A DNA stretch of 64,000 nucleotides from Stenotrophomonas maltophilia (GCF_039555535.1 NZ_CP154630.1:4415001-4479000); one strand, 5' to 3'. Numbered from the stretch's first letter, positions 25,914 to 35,749 are shown. Translations and numbers: made by a program. Notes: generated from the sequence alone by a model not told the origin.

Positions 25914-28745
25914 ATGCTCCCCAGCCTGCCCCTGCTGCTGGCCCTGCCGTTCCTGATGGCAGCGGCTGTTGCGGCCTTCCCCCGTAGTTCGCGCTCGACT
26001 GCTGCCTGGCTGGCGGCGCTGGCGCCGTTGGGCGGGCTGGCCATCCTCGGCTGGCTGACCCCGTCCGTACTCGATGACCAGGTGGTCCGCACCCTGGTGC
26101 CCTGGCTGCCACAGATCGGCCTGGACTTCACCCTGCGCCTGGACGGGCTGGCCTGGATGTTCGCCGGGCTGGTGCTGGGCATCGGCGCACTGGTGGTGCT
26201 GTATGCGCGCTACTACCTGAGCCAGCAGGACAACGCGCACCGCTTCTACTGCTACCTGCTGCTGTTCATGGGCGCCATGCTGGGCATGGTGCTGTCGGGC
26301 AACCTGCTGTTGCTGATGATCTTCTGGGAAATGACCAGCATCAGCTCGTTCCTGCTGATCGGCTTCTGGTCGCACCGCCAGGACGCCCGCGAAGGCGCGC
26401 GCATGGCGCTGGTGATCACCGGCGGTGGCGGCCTGGCCCTGCTCGGTGGCGTGCTGCTGATCGGCCGCATCGTCGGCAGCTTCGACCTGGACGTGGTGCT
26501 GGCCGCCGGCGAGCAGATCCGCGCCAGCGCGCTGTATCCGTATGCCCTGTTCCTGGTGCTGGCCGGCATCTTCACCAAGAGCGCGCAGTTCCCGTTCCAC
26601 TTCTGGCTGCCGCACGCGATGGCCGCGCCGACTCCGGTCTCGGCCTATCTGCATTCGGCCACCATGGTGAAGGCCGGCGTGTTCCTGCTGGCGCGCCTGC
26701 ATCCGGCGCTGGCCGGCAGCGACCTGTTCTTCTACACGGTCAGCGGCATCGGCGCGCTGACCCTGTTGATCGGCGCCTGGAACGCGATCTTCCAGCACGA
26801 CCTGAAGGGCCTGCTGGCCTATTCGACGATCTCGCACCTGGGCCTGATCACCCTGCTGTTCGGCCTGTCCACGCCGATGGCGGTGGTGGCCGGCGTGTTC
26901 CACATCCTCAACCACGCCACCTTCAAGGCCTCGCTGTTCATGGCCGCCGGCATCATCGACCACGAGACCGGCACCCGCGACATGCGCAAGCTGGGCGGCC
27001 TGCGCAAGCTGATGCCGTTCACCAGCGCGCTGGCGATCATCGCCTCGCTGGCGATGGCCGGCATTCCGCTGCTCAACGGCTTCCTGTCCAAGGAAATGCT
27101 GTTCGCCGAGGCGCTGACCGCCGGTGGCGGCCCGGGCGCGATGCGCACCGCGGTGTCGATCGCCGCGCTGCTGGCCGGCGTGTTCGGCGTGGCCTACAGC
27201 CTGCGCTTCGTGCACGACACCTTCTTCGGCCCTGGCCCGCACGACCTGGACCGCGTGCCGCACGAGCCGCCGCGCTGGATGAAGGTGCCGGTGGAACTGC
27301 TGGTGGTGATCTGCGTGGCGGTAGGCATCGCCCCGGCACTGACCGTGGCGCCGGTGCTGCATGCCGCCGCGGCGTCGATCCTCGGCAATGCCATGCCCGA
27401 GTACAGCCTGGCGGTGTGGCACGGCTTCAACCTGCCGCTGGCGATGAGCGCGATCGGCGTGGTCGGCGGCGTGGCGCTGTACTTCGGCCTGCGCAAGCTG
27501 ATCAACCTGCACGGCGTGGAAACCCGCACCACCGGCCGCAACGTGTTCCATGCGCAGCTGGATGCGATTTCCGCGCTGGCCATGCGCCTGACCAACGGCA
27601 TCGCCAATGGCAGCCTGCAGCGCATGCTGCTGGGACTGGTGCTGGTGGCGATCGTGGTCGCTGCCGCACCGTTCGTGGCCAACCCGGCCTCGCCGAACTG
27701 GACCGCGCCGCAGCCGATCCCGCTGCTGGGCTGGGCGCTGTGGCTGGTGATGATGGCCTGTGCAGTCGCCACCCTGCGCGTCTACAAGCAGCGCCTGCTG
27801 GCGGTGCTGCTGGTCGGCGGCGTCGGCCTGATGGTGGCACTGACCTTCGTGTTCCTGTCAGCGCCGGACCTGGCGCTGACCCAGCTGCTGGTGGAGATGG
27901 TCACCCTCGTGCTGATGCTGCTGGGCATGAACTACCTGCCCGCGCAGTCCGGGCCGGAGCGACCGCGCTGGCGCAAGCGGCGCGACGCGGTGATCGCGAT
28001 CATCGCCGGCGCCGGCCTCGGCGCACTGGCCTATTCGGCGATGACCCTGCCGCCGAACACCATGGCCGGCGAACTGCTCGCCCGTGCCCTGCCCGAGGCG
28101 TACGGCCAGAACGTGGTCAACGTAATCCTGGTCGACTTCCGCGGCTTCGATACCTTCGGCGAGATCACCGTGTTCGGCATCGCCGCGCTGGTGGTGCACG
28201 CGCTGCTGCGACGCACGCGGATGGCCCCGGAGCAGATCATGCCTGGCCCGCCGATCAAGCTGCCGGTACCGGCCGATCTGGCGCAGATCATGTTCCCGCT
28301 GACGCTGACCGTGTCGATCTTCCTGTTCCTGCGCGGCCACAACGCGCCCGGTGGTGGATTCATCGCCGGCCTGGTACTGGCGGTGCCGCTGCTGATCCAG
28401 TACGTGATCCAGGGCACTGCGTCGGTGGAATCGCGCTTCGGCTTCGACTACATCCGCTGCATCGGCATGGGCCTGCTGATCGCCCTGCTCAGCGGCAGCG
28501 CCTCGATGCTGTTCGGCGTACCGTTCCTGACCAGTGGCCACCTGGACCTGCACCTGCCGCTGATCGGTGACGTGCCGCTGGCCAGCGCGATTGGTTTCGA
28601 CATCGGCGTCTACCTGGTGGTGTTCGGCGGCGCCATGCTGATGCTGTCGATGATGGGCACGATCAAGCCCTCGCGTACCCGTACCGCCCGCAAGGGTGAG
28701 ATCGACCTGCAACGCCGTTCGGCCCGCACCGGGGAGATGCACTGA
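25914..28745 (+). CDS. Mrp-type Na+(K+)/H+ antiporter subunit A, fused A/B form
   Basis: 943 residues, about 20 membrane helices. The N-terminal part is NuoL-like (proton-channel lysines and the KSAQFPFHFWLPHAMAAPTPVSAYLHSATMVKAG segment in two shorter blocks). The C-terminal 150 residues (after HNAPGGGFIAGL) are the MrpB-like domain, as in PhaAB/Mrp group 2 systems. The seven-subunit complex expels Na+ or K+ against protons and helps at high pH or salt. First gene of the operon. Its stop overlaps the mrpC start by one base. Confidence 0.95.
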   Translation: MLPSLPLLLALPFLMAAAVAAFPRSSRSTAAWLAALAPLGGLAILGWLTPSVLDDQVVRTLVPWLPQIGLDFTLRLDGLAWMFAGLVLGIGALVVLYARYYLSQQDNAHRFYCYLLLFMGAMLGMVLSGNLLLLMIFWEMTSISSFLLIGFWSHRQDAREGARMALVITGGGGLALLGGVLLIGRIVGSFDLDVVLAAGEQIRASALYPYALFLVLAGIFTKSAQFPFHFWLPHAMAAPTPVSAYLHSATMVKAGVFLLARLHPALAGSDLFFYTVSGIGALTLLIGAWNAIFQHDLKGLLAYSTISHLGLITLLFGLSTPMAVVAGVFHILNHATFKASLFMAAGIIDHETGTRDMRKLGGLRKLMPFTSALAIIASLAMAGIPLLNGFLSKEMLFAEALTAGGGPGAMRTAVSIAALLAGVFGVAYSLRFVHDTFFGPGPHDLDRVPHEPPRWMKVPVELLVVICVAVGIAPALTVAPVLHAAAASILGNAMPEYSLAVWHGFNLPLAMSAIGVVGGVALYFGLRKLINLHGVETRTTGRNVFHAQLDAISALAMRLTNGIANGSLQRMLLGLVLVAIVVAAAPFVANPASPNWTAPQPIPLLGWALWLVMMACAVATLRVYKQRLLAVLLVGGVGLMVALTFVFLSAPDLALTQLLVEMVTLVLMLLGMNYLPAQSGPERPRWRKRRDAVIAIIAGAGLGALAYSAMTLPPNTMAGELLARALPEAYGQNVVNVILVDFRGFDTFGEITVFGIAALVVHALLRRTRMAPEQIMPGPPIKLPVPADLAQIMFPLTLTVSIFLFLRGHNAPGGGFIAGLVLAVPLLIQYVIQGTASVESRFGFDYIRCIGMGLLIALLSGSASMLFGVPFLTSGHLDLHLPLIGDVPLASAIGFDIGVYLVVFGGAMLMLSMMGTIKPSRTRTARKGEIDLQRRSARTGEMH

Positions 28746-29137
28746 TGGAACTGGCCCTGGCTACCGCGATCGGCGTGCTGACCGCCATCGGCATCTACCT
28801 GCTGCTGCGTGCGCGCAGCTTCGATGTGATCCTCGGCATGACCTTCCTGTCCTACGCCACCAACCTGCTGATCTTTGCCGGTGGCCGCGTGGTGCTGGGC
28901 AAGGCGCCGGTGCTGCAGGAAGGCGTGGACAGCCACCTCGGCAACTACACCGACCCGCTGCCGCAGGCGCTGGTGCTGACCGCGATCGTGATCGCGTTTG
29001 CGATGACCGCGGTGAGCATCGTGCTGGCCATGCGCAGCCGCAGCGACAACCACAGCGACCACGTGGACGCCCACGAGCCCGACGACGACCTGCAGGATGA
29101 GAGCGTGCCGCCGCGCCAGGGCGAGGACCGCGCATGA
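28745..29137 (+). CDS. mrpC: Mrp antiporter subunit C
   Basis: 130 residues with three membrane helices, NuoK-like (LRARSFDVILGMTFLSYATNLLIF). The C-terminal 35 residues are acidic and hydrophilic. It overlaps mrpA by one base and mrpD by 4 bases, typical of tight translational coupling in this operon. Confidence 0.94.
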   Translation: MELALATAIGVLTAIGIYLLLRARSFDVILGMTFLSYATNLLIFAGGRVVLGKAPVLQEGVDSHLGNYTDPLPQALVLTAIVIAFAMTAVSIVLAMRSRSDNHSDHVDAHEPDDDLQDESVPPRQGEDRA

Positions 29138-30669
29138 ACCATCTGGTGATCCTGCCGATCCTGATTCCGCTGCTGGGTGCTGCGCTGTCCCTGTTCGTCG
29201 AACACCGTCGCTACGGCCCCAGGGTGCAGCGCGCGGTGGCCTGGACTGCGCTGTCGGCGCTGGCGCTGGCGGTGGGCCTGCTGTTTGCCAGCACGGCCAG
29301 CGGTGACATCAACGTCTACCTGCTGGGTGACTGGCCGTCGCGGCTGGGCATCGCGCTGGTGGCCGACCGGCTGTCGGCGTGGATGCTGCTGACCACCCTG
29401 CTGCTGGCCATTCCCTGCCTGCTGCATGCCTGCTCAGGCTGGGACCGCCGCGCGCCGCACTTCCATGCGCTGTTCCAGTTCCAGCTGGTGGGCCTCAATG
29501 GCGCGTTCCTCACCGGCGATATCTTCAACCTGTTCGTGTTCTTCGAGGTGATGCTGATCGCCTCCTACGGCCTGCTGCTCAGCGGTGGCCGCGGCCTGCG
29601 CATGCGCATCGGCCTGCACTACGTGGTGTTCAACGTCACCGCCTCGACCCTGTTCCTGATCGCGCTGGGCCTGCTGTACGCCTCGCTGGGCTCGCTGAAC
29701 ATGGCCGAGCTGTCGCAGCGCATCGCCGAGGTGCCGCCGGCGCAGCTGACCCTGGTGAAGGCGACGATGGGCCTGTTGCTGCTGGTGTTCTGCGCCAAGG
29801 CTGCGCTGATGCCGCTGTACCTGTGGCTGCCGGAAGCCTATTCGCGCGCACCGGCGGCGGTGGCCGCGCTGTTCGCGATCATGACCAAGGTCGGCCTGTA
29901 CTCGGTGCTGCGCATCCAGATGCTGTGGTTCGGCGATGACGCGGGCGCGATGGCCGGCTACGGCCGCGACTGGCTGCTGTGGGCCGGCGTGGCAACGCTG
30001 GTGCTCGGCGGCCTCGGTGCCTTGGCTGCGACCCGCCTGCGCGTGCTGATCTCGTACCTGGTGATCGTCTCGGCGGCCACGCTGTTCATCGCCTTCTCGG
30101 TCGGCACCCCGCAGGTGCTGTCAGCCGGCCTGTATTACCTGCCGCACAGCAGCTTCGTGGCCGCTGCGCTGTTCCTCATTGCCGATCTGATCCGCCGCCG
30201 CCGTGGTGGCGCCAGCGATCGCAAGGAGGTGGTGGCACCGATGCCGGGCAAGGAAACGCCGGCGGTGCTGTTCCTGATCGGTGCGGTATCGGTGGCCGGC
30301 CTGCCGCCGCTCTCCGGCTTCCTGGCCAAGGCCGCGCTGCTGGCCGGCATGCCGGCGCAGTACACCGGCCCGGTCTGGACCGCGGTGCTGGTCAGCAGCC
30401 TGCTGGTGATCATGGGCCTGACCCGCGGCGGTATCCGCCTGTTCTGGCGCGTGCCGCCGGTCGATCCGGAGGCACCGAAGCCGCGCAAGGCACGCCTGCG
30501 CCGGGTCGAGTTGTACGCCGCCTGCATCCTGCTGGGCTACGGCATCGGCATGACCCTGGCCGCCGCCCCGCTGATGCGCTACACCGACGCCACCGCTGCA
30601 CAGCTGCTGCACCCCAGCGAGTACGTGCAGCAGCTGCGCGCGACCACGCCGGAGATCCGCCAGCCATGA
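29134..30669 (+). CDS. mrpD: Mrp antiporter subunit D
   Basis: 511 residues, about 14 helices, homologous to NuoM/NuoN. Conserved proton-pathway features appear: the glutamate in FFEVMLIASYGLLL and the lysine in CAKAALMPLYLWLPEAYSRAPAAVAALFA (shown as key residues in a long helix), plus KVGLYSVLR. It works with subunit A as an ion-translocating unit. Overlaps mrpE by 4 bases (ATGA). Confidence 0.95.
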   Translation: MNHLVILPILIPLLGAALSLFVEHRRYGPRVQRAVAWTALSALALAVGLLFASTASGDINVYLLGDWPSRLGIALVADRLSAWMLLTTLLLAIPCLLHACSGWDRRAPHFHALFQFQLVGLNGAFLTGDIFNLFVFFEVMLIASYGLLLSGGRGLRMRIGLHYVVFNVTASTLFLIALGLLYASLGSLNMAELSQRIAEVPPAQLTLVKATMGLLLLVFCAKAALMPLYLWLPEAYSRAPAAVAALFAIMTKVGLYSVLRIQMLWFGDDAGAMAGYGRDWLLWAGVATLVLGGLGALAATRLRVLISYLVIVSAATLFIAFSVGTPQVLSAGLYYLPHSSFVAAALFLIADLIRRRRGGASDRKEVVAPMPGKETPAVLFLIGAVSVAGLPPLSGFLAKAALLAGMPAQYTGPVWTAVLVSSLLVIMGLTRGGIRLFWRVPPVDPEAPKPRKARLRRVELYAACILLGYGIGMTLAAAPLMRYTDATAAQLLHPSEYVQQLRATTPEIRQP

Positions 30670-31172
30670 CCGCCCAGCGCTCCCTGTTCCGCCGCGTCAT
30701 TCCCTCGCCGATGCTCAGCATCATGGTGGTGGCGTTCTGGCTGCTGATGTCCGACAGCTTCACCCTCGGCCAGATCGTGCTGGGGCTGATATTGGGCGTG
30801 GTGGTGCCGCTGTTCGCCGCACGCCTGGACCGCGAGTTCGCCCGCATCGGCACGCTGCGCCCGCTGCCCAAACTGCTGTGCGTGACCCTGTGGGACATCC
30901 TGATGTCCAACATCCGCGTCGCCCTGCAGGTGCTCGGCCCGGAGAAGAACATCCATCCGGGCTTCATCTGGCTGCCGCTGGACATCGCCAACATCCACGG
31001 CATCGCCGCGCTGACCAGCATGATCACGCTGACCCCGGGCACGGTCTCGGCCGCGCTCAGTGACGACCGCAAGTTCCTGCTGGTGCATGTGCTGCACCTG
31101 GAGGACCCACAGGACCTGATCGATACGATCAAGCGCCGTTACGAGGCGCCGTTGATGGAGATCTTCCCATGA
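30666..31172 (+). CDS. mrpE: Mrp antiporter subunit E
   Basis: 168 residues with two or three N-terminal helices and a hydrophilic C-terminal domain (ITLTPGTVSAALSDDRKFLLVHVL), as in MrpE proteins, which are needed for assembly or stability of the complex. The ATG at 30666 overlaps the mrpD stop by 4 bases; the longer open frame upstream is only out-of-frame mrpD. Confidence 0.93.
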   Translation: MTAQRSLFRRVIPSPMLSIMVVAFWLLMSDSFTLGQIVLGLILGVVVPLFAARLDREFARIGTLRPLPKLLCVTLWDILMSNIRVALQVLGPEKNIHPGFIWLPLDIANIHGIAALTSMITLTPGTVSAALSDDRKFLLVHVLHLEDPQDLIDTIKRRYEAPLMEIFP

Positions 31173-31453
31173 CCGGTTTTGAAGTCATCCAGACCACCCT
31201 GGTGGTGTGCATGCACGTGGTCGGCCTGGCCATGCTGCTGGCCACCTGGCGCCTGCTGCGCGGGCCGACCGTGCCCGACCGCATCCTCGCGCTGGACACC
31301 CTGTCGGTGACCGCGATCGCCGAGCTGATGCTGTTCGGCATGTACCTCAACTCGCCGATCTACTTCGAGGCGGCGCTGATCATCGCCATGCTCGGCTTCG
31401 GCAGCACCGTGGTGCTGAGCAAGTTCGTGCTGCGCCGGGACATTGTCGAATGA
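31169..31453 (+). CDS. mrpF: Mrp antiporter subunit F
   Basis: 94 residues, three helices. The block LLRGPTVPDRILALDTLSV (about residues 29-47) is the family signature. Overlaps mrpE and mrpG by 4 bases each. Confidence 0.94.
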   Translation: MTGFEVIQTTLVVCMHVVGLAMLLATWRLLRGPTVPDRILALDTLSVTAIAELMLFGMYLNSPIYFEAALIIAMLGFGSTVVLSKFVLRRDIVE

Positions 31454-31839
31454 TCACCTTCATCCAGATCGCCCTGTCGGTGCTGCTGCTGTTCGGCTGC
31501 TTCTTCATCCTGGTCGGCGCACTGGGGCTGGTGAAACTGTCGACGTTCTTCAAGCGCCTGCATGCGCCCACCAAGGCCAGCACGCTGGGCGTGGGCTGCG
31601 TGCTGGTGTGTTCGGTCTGCTACCACATCTTCCTCGGCCAGGACCCGCAGCCGCGCGAGCTGCTGATCACCGTGTTCCTGTTCATCACCGCGCCGATCAG
31701 CGCACACATGATGGCCAAGGCCGCGCTGTCGCTGCTGATGGAAACCCGCCCCAGCCTGCCCGGCAACGAGCCGGCTGCTGAAGAGCAGCTGCCGCCGCCG
31801 GAGCCGGTGCGCGAGGAAGAAGGTTCACAGAGCCGGTAA
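31450..31839 (+). CDS. mrpG: Mrp antiporter subunit G
   Basis: 129 residues with three helices. Family features are GALGLVKLSTFFKRLHAPTKAST (two shorter blocks) and FLFITAPISAHMMAKAA. The C-terminal 25 residues are rich in Pro and Glu and extend beyond the family core. Last gene of the operon. Five bases past the stop a cluster of GTAG-type repeats begins, which may serve as the terminator. Confidence 0.94.
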   Translation: MITFIQIALSVLLLFGCFFILVGALGLVKLSTFFKRLHAPTKASTLGVGCVLVCSVCYHIFLGQDPQPRELLITVFLFITAPISAHMMAKAALSLLMETRPSLPGNEPAAEEQLPPPEPVREEEGSQSR

Positions 31840-31843
31840 ATCC

Positions 31844-31977
31844 GGTAGAGGCCGACCTTGGTCGGCGCAGTGTTTTGGCGAGTGCCAACCAAGGTTGGCA
31901 CCCACCGGATGATCGGTGGTAGGTGCCGACCTTGGTCGGCACGGCACCAACCGCATCCACGCATGGCGTGGATCTAC
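31844..31977. repeat. Cluster of four GTAG-type repeats
   Basis: In order: GTAGAGGCCGACC-TT-GGTCGGCGC, GTGCCAACC-AA-GGTTGGCAC, GTAGGTGCCGACC-TT-GGTCGGCAC and the inverted ATCCACGC..GCGTGGATCTAC. The first and third start with GTAG on the plus strand, the last on the minus strand. They fill the gap between the convergent mrpG and the exchanger gene, whose TAG stop lies in the last element. Confidence 0.9.
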
Positions 31978-32939
31978 ATGGCCGGGGCGCCCACCAGCAG
32001 CAGCTCCAGCACGAACCAGCCGACGAAGGCGACCAGCAGGATTGCGCCTTCGCCGCGGCTGACCTTCAGGTCACCGCGCAGCATCGGGTACAGCACCAGC
32101 GCGAACGCAAGCAACGCGGGCAGTTCCAGGCGTACGAACGAGGCCGGCAGTGCGAGCGGCTGCAGCACCGCCATCGCGCCGATCACCAGCAGCAGGTTGA
32201 CAGCGCTGGAACCCAGTACGTGGCCCAGCACCATGTCGCCATGCCCGCGGCGCGCGGCGGCGATGGCGGTGGCCACTTCCGGCAGCGCGGTGCCGATCGC
32301 CACCGGCAGCAGGCCGACCAGCAGCGGCGTCCAGCCCAGCGCAGCACCGAAGTCGGCGGCAGCCCCCACCACCAGGCGCGCACCCCAGTACAGCGCCAGC
32401 GCCGCGATCAACACCCTCAACACGTTCAACGGCAGGCTGGTGCGGCTCAGCGCGGACTCGGCGATGACCGCCTGCACCTCGGCGTTCTCGCTGCGACCAC
32501 GGCGCAGCAGCACGACCTGCATGACGATGAAGCCGGCCACCAGCACGCCACCTTCCCAACGCGCCAGGCGGCCATCCAGGCCGAACAGGATCAGCAGCAT
32601 GCCGGCCGCCAGCAGCGACCACCACAGCACCGTCTGCAGGCGTGCGCGCAGCAGCAGCGGCGCGGCAAGCGCCGCCATGGCCAGGGTCAGGCCGAGGTTG
32701 GCGATGCTGCTGCCCACCGCATTGCCCAGCGCCAGTTCCGGCTGGCCCACCGCCAGTGCCCGCGCGTTGACCGCCAGTTCCGGCAACGAGGTGGCTAACC
32801 CGAGCAGCAGCAGGCCCGCAGTGAAGGGCGTGGCCCCGAAGCGTTGGGCCAGGCCGGACACGGCCTTGACGATGGAGTCCCCGCCCAGCGCCAGCAGCAG
32901 CAGGCCAAGCAGGAACCAGGCAATGGCAATGGCGATCAT
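31974..32939 (-). CDS. Calcium/sodium (or K+) antiporter, CaCA family
   Basis: 321 residues, about ten helices in two inverted halves. Each half has an alpha-repeat with acidic and small residues: GLLLLGLATSLPELAVNARA..GNAVGSSIANLGL in the first and LLPVAIGTALPEVATAIAAARRG..GHVLGSSAVNLLL in the second. This is the YrbG-type branch of CaCA exchangers. The stop codon TAG is the TAG of a GTAG repeat. It faces the Mrp operon; both handle cations, but no direct link is seen. Confidence 0.92.
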   Translation of the reverse strand: MIAIAIAWFLLGLLLLALGGDSIVKAVSGLAQRFGATPFTAGLLLLGLATSLPELAVNARALAVGQPELALGNAVGSSIANLGLTLAMAALAAPLLLRARLQTVLWWSLLAAGMLLILFGLDGRLARWEGGVLVAGFIVMQVVLLRRGRSENAEVQAVIAESALSRTSLPLNVLRVLIAALALYWGARLVVGAAADFGAALGWTPLLVGLLPVAIGTALPEVATAIAAARRGHGDMVLGHVLGSSAVNLLLVIGAMAVLQPLALPASFVRLELPALLAFALVLYPMLRGDLKVSRGEGAILLVAFVGWFVLELLLVGAPAM

Positions 32940-33012
32940 CGAGCACTCCCCCAGCGGTCGTGGCGCGATTCTACGCTGGGCCCGCGCGCAGGGCTGGGCC
33001 GTGGATCAAGGA

Positions 33013-33645
33013 TCAGCCGCAGCCTTCCGCATAATCGACCTGGGGGGTCTTCCCGACCCGCCAGGTACCCACCCGGCCATCGGCACCGAGCGCGAAGTCG
33101 ATCACCGCCCCGCCCTCCTGCGCCGGGCGAACGCGCAGGTGCTGGGCGTTCTCGTCGTACTTGTCAGGGCCGACATCGGCCCGCTCCGGGTACAGCACCT
33201 GCAGCTCACCCAGGGTCATGCCGACCTTGCCGCCGCCTGGTGCGGTGATGGCGGCGCTGCGCACGTCGTAGCGCACCAGCTTGCGGCCTTCGATCATCAG
33301 GCGCGGGTCCTCGGCATCCTGCGGGCGCAGGAAGTAACAGCCATCGTTGCCATCGTCAGCCAGCAGCGGTTTGCCGGCGGCATCGGTGCCCAGCCCTTGC
33401 AGGGGCTTGCCGAAACCGCTGCGGACTTCGGCAATGCCAGCGCCCAGCTTTACGCCGGCGAAACCATCCAGCCGCGCCGGGCTGTCGGTGCGAGGATCGG
33501 CCGGCGACCGGGTCGCCAGATCGGCATCAGCTGTGGCAGCAGCCGGCGTAGCGCCCTTGGCCGGAGCATCAGCAGGTGTCTCAGGCGTGCGGTTGCAAGC
33601 GGCAAGTGACAGCAACAACAGACCTGCAATCGGAAGGTGCTTCAT
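33013..33645 (-). CDS. Putative lipoprotein of unknown function
   Basis: 210 residues with a lipoprotein signal (MKHLPIAGLLLLSLAACNRT, lipid-attachment C18). A Pro/Ala/Thr-rich linker (about 20-60) precedes a compact domain (about 75-205) with regular glycines and a cysteine pair (C118, C209) that could form a disulfide. I do not recognise the domain. The ATG at 33645 is chosen because it starts the signal peptide; the frame is open 23 codons further upstream. It starts divergently from the next gene, 125 bases apart. Confidence 0.8.
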   Translation of the reverse strand: MKHLPIAGLLLLSLAACNRTPETPADAPAKGATPAAATADADLATRSPADPRTDSPARLDGFAGVKLGAGIAEVRSGFGKPLQGLGTDAAGKPLLADDGNDGCYFLRPQDAEDPRLMIEGRKLVRYDVRSAAITAPGGGKVGMTLGELQVLYPERADVGPDKYDENAQHLRVRPAQEGGAVIDFALGADGRVGTWRVGKTPQVDYAEGCG

Positions 33646-33770
33646 CGGTGCGGTTCCCTGGCACGAAGGTAGCTGCACGCTAGCGCAGCACACGTGCAGA
33701 TGCTGCATTGTCATCGCGGTTTCATCGCCTTCGTTCAGGCTTGGCGAGCACCGACCTGGCCGTCCCTTCC

Positions 33771-34316
33771 ATGCAACCGCGCAAGACCGATCTCGCCCGA
33801 ACCGCGCTGCAGGCCCACCGCGCGCCGCTGGACATGCGCCAGCGCCGGCTGCTGATCCTGTGCGACGGTCAGCGCGGCATCGCCGAACTGACCAGCCTGC
33901 TCGGCCCGGAGGCGCCGGCGATGGTCATCCAGCTGGTGCAGGCGGGTTATCTAAGCACCGGGCTGGCCACGACGACGCCCACGCCCTCCTCCAGAGCGGT
34001 CATCCCCCCCGAACCGGTTGCTGCAGCACCGGCACCCGCTGCAGCGACTTCCATACCGGTCGAACGTCGCCGTTCGCTGGTGGCGGCGCGCATCTACGTG
34101 CTGGGCATCCTGGAGATGCAGCGGCATCCGCAGGCAGCGGCGCTGTTCCGCGACCTGCAGCAGGCGCGTGCGGAGGATGAGGTGCTGCAGCGGCTGCAGT
34201 CTGCGATGCAGCTGCTGCCCGCGCTGACTTCGGATGGCTATTGCCAGCGCGTGCGCCAGCGCCTGCTGGAGGCGTTGCCGCTGGAGCATTGCGACGCCTT
34301 CGCCGAGGTGGCGTAA
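33771..34316 (+). CDS. Protein of unknown function with a small N-terminal helical domain
   Basis: 181 residues. Residues 1-65 have a winged-helix-like pattern (LDMRQRRLLILCDGQRGIAELTSLLGPEAPAM.. as two shorter helices). An Ala/Pro/Thr-rich linker follows (about 75-100) and then a helical C-terminal half (about 103-175). It has no signal peptide or membrane helix. The ATG at 33771 is preferred over an upstream one at 33708. I cannot name a family or function. Confidence 0.7.
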   Translation: MQPRKTDLARTALQAHRAPLDMRQRRLLILCDGQRGIAELTSLLGPEAPAMVIQLVQAGYLSTGLATTTPTPSSRAVIPPEPVAAAPAPAAATSIPVERRRSLVAARIYVLGILEMQRHPQAAALFRDLQQARAEDEVLQRLQSAMQLLPALTSDGYCQRVRQRLLEALPLEHCDAFAEVA

Positions 34317-34335
34317 GCGCAGGTTCCTGCCCATC

Positions 34336-34439
34336 CGGGCCGACCAACGGTCGGCCCCCACCGAAGGCCGCGTTCGGTAGACCCACGCCACGCGTGGATG
34401 CGGCCAGGATCCGTGCCAACCAACGGTCGGCACCTACCC
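34336..34439. repeat. Cluster of GTAG/GTGCCAACC-type palindromes
   Basis: GGGCCGACC-AAC-GGTCGGCCC, then GTAGACCCACGCCACGCGTGGATGCG, then GTGCCAACC-AAC-GGTCGGCACCTAC. All have short stems and GTAG or CTAC edges. They lie between the convergent unknown gene and hmgA. Confidence 0.85.
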
Positions 34440-34441
34440 AC

Positions 34442-35749
34442 CTAGCGGGACGACCGGAAATTGTTGCGCAGGCCGTTCCAGCACTGCTGGTAATCGCCCT
34501 GGCGATGGCCGGCGGCCAGCGCCTGCGCGGTCGGGCGGATCACCCCGCGGGTCTCGAACATGAAGGCCATCGTGTCCTTGATCACATCGGCCTTGGACAG
34601 GTCGGCATTGGACGCCTTGTCGAAGGTCGGTGCATCCGGACCGTGGCCGCTCATGCAGTTGTGCAGCGACGCGCCGCCCGGCACGAAGCCTTCGGCTTTG
34701 GCGTCGTAGGCACCGTGCACCAAGCCCATGAACTCGCTGGCGATGTTGCGGTGGAACCACGGCGGGCGGAACGTGTTCTGCGCCACCAGCCAGCGCGGCG
34801 GGAAGATCGCGAAGTCCATGTTGCTGGTGCCCGGCGTGTCGCTGGGCGAATGCAGCACCAGGAAGATCGACGGGTCCGGGTGGTCGTAGCTGATCGAGCC
34901 GATGGTGTTGAAGCGACGCAGGTCGTAGCGGTACGGCGCGTAATTGCCGTGCCAGGCCACCACGTCCAGCGGCGAATGGTCGATCGGCGCACGCCACAGG
35001 CGGCCTTCGAACTTGGCGATCAGTTCGAAATCGCCATCCACATCCTCGAACGCCGCATGCGGGGTCTCGAAGTCGCGCGGATTGGCCAGGCCGTTGGAGC
35101 CGATCGGGCCCAGGTCGGGCAGCTTCAGCAGCGCGCCGTAGTTCTCGCAGATGTAGCCACGGCCAGGGCCATCGGGCAGCTCCACGCGGAAGCGCACGCC
35201 ACGCGGAATCACCGCGATCTGCTGCGGTTCGATCTCGATCACGCCCAGCTCGGTCAGCAGGCGCAGCGCGCCCAGCTGCGGCACGATCAGCAGCTCGCCA
35301 TCGGCGTTGTAAAAGTAGCGGCCGACCATGTCGCGGTTGGCGGCGTAGAGGTGGATGCCAACACCCGCGTGTGCATCGGGCGAGCCGTTGCCGCCCATCG
35401 TGTACAGGCCCTCGACGAAGTCGGTCGGCAGTTCCGGCAGCGGCAGCGGGCTCCAGCGCAGCTGGTTCGGCGAGGCCGGCTGTGCGCCGAAATCACACTG
35501 CAGCTGCGACTGCGCGAACGGGGTGAACTCGCCATGGGTCACCGCCGGGCGGATCCGGTACAGCCAGCTGCGGCGGTTGCTGCCGCGCGGCGCGGTGAAG
35601 GCGGTGCCGGTCAGCTGTTCGGCGTACAGGCCGTGGGCCACCTTCTGCGGTGAGTTCTGCCCGACCGGCAGCGCGCCGGCAACGGCCTCGGTGGCGAATT
35701 CGTTGCCGAAGCCGGACTGGTAGCCGCGGGCGGTGATGGCGCTGGACAT
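34442..35749 (-). CDS. hmgA: Homogentisate 1,2-dioxygenase
   Basis: 435 residues, typical of HmgA. Opens the aromatic ring of homogentisate in tyrosine breakdown. The iron-binding histidines and glutamate lie in the C-terminal half ([19 protein letters not shown], and [10 protein letters not shown]). Loss of this enzyme causes brown pyomelanin pigment in related bacteria. The ATG at 35749 has AGGAG 5-6 bases upstream. It follows hppD after 102 bases that contain a SMAG monomer; no fumarylacetoacetase or maleylacetoacetate isomerase gene is in the window. Confidence 0.97.
   Translation of the reverse strand: MSSAITARGYQSGFGNEFATEAVAGALPVGQNSPQKVAHGLYAEQLTGTAFTAPRGSNRRSWLYRIRPAVTHGEFTPFAQSQLQCDFGAQPASPNQLRWSPLPLPELPTDFVEGLYTMGGNGSPDAHAGVGIHLYAANRDMVGRYFYNADGELLIVPQLGALRLLTELGVIEIEPQQIAVIPRGVRFRVELPDGPGRGYICENYGALLKLPDLGPIGSNGLANPRDFETPHAAFEDVDGDFELIAKFEGRLWRAPIDHSPLDVVAWHGNYAPYRYDLRRFNTIGSISYDHPDPSIFLVLHSPSDTPGTSNMDFAIFPPRWLVAQNTFRPPWFHRNIASEFMGLVHGAYDAKAEGFVPGGASLHNCMSGHGPDAPTFDKASNADLSKADVIKDTMAFMFETRGVIRPTAQALAAGHRQGDYQQCWNGLRNNFRSSR

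Noticed and set aside
25899-27551. A 550-codon minus-strand open frame opposite the mrpA gene
   Set aside because: It is a shadow of the GC-rich third positions of mrpA; its product is low-complexity (Gln, His, Arg) with no known domain, while mrpA is a clear family member.
34241-35653. A 470-codon plus-strand frame opposite hmgA
   Set aside because: Shadow of hmgA, whose family residues are conserved over its whole length.
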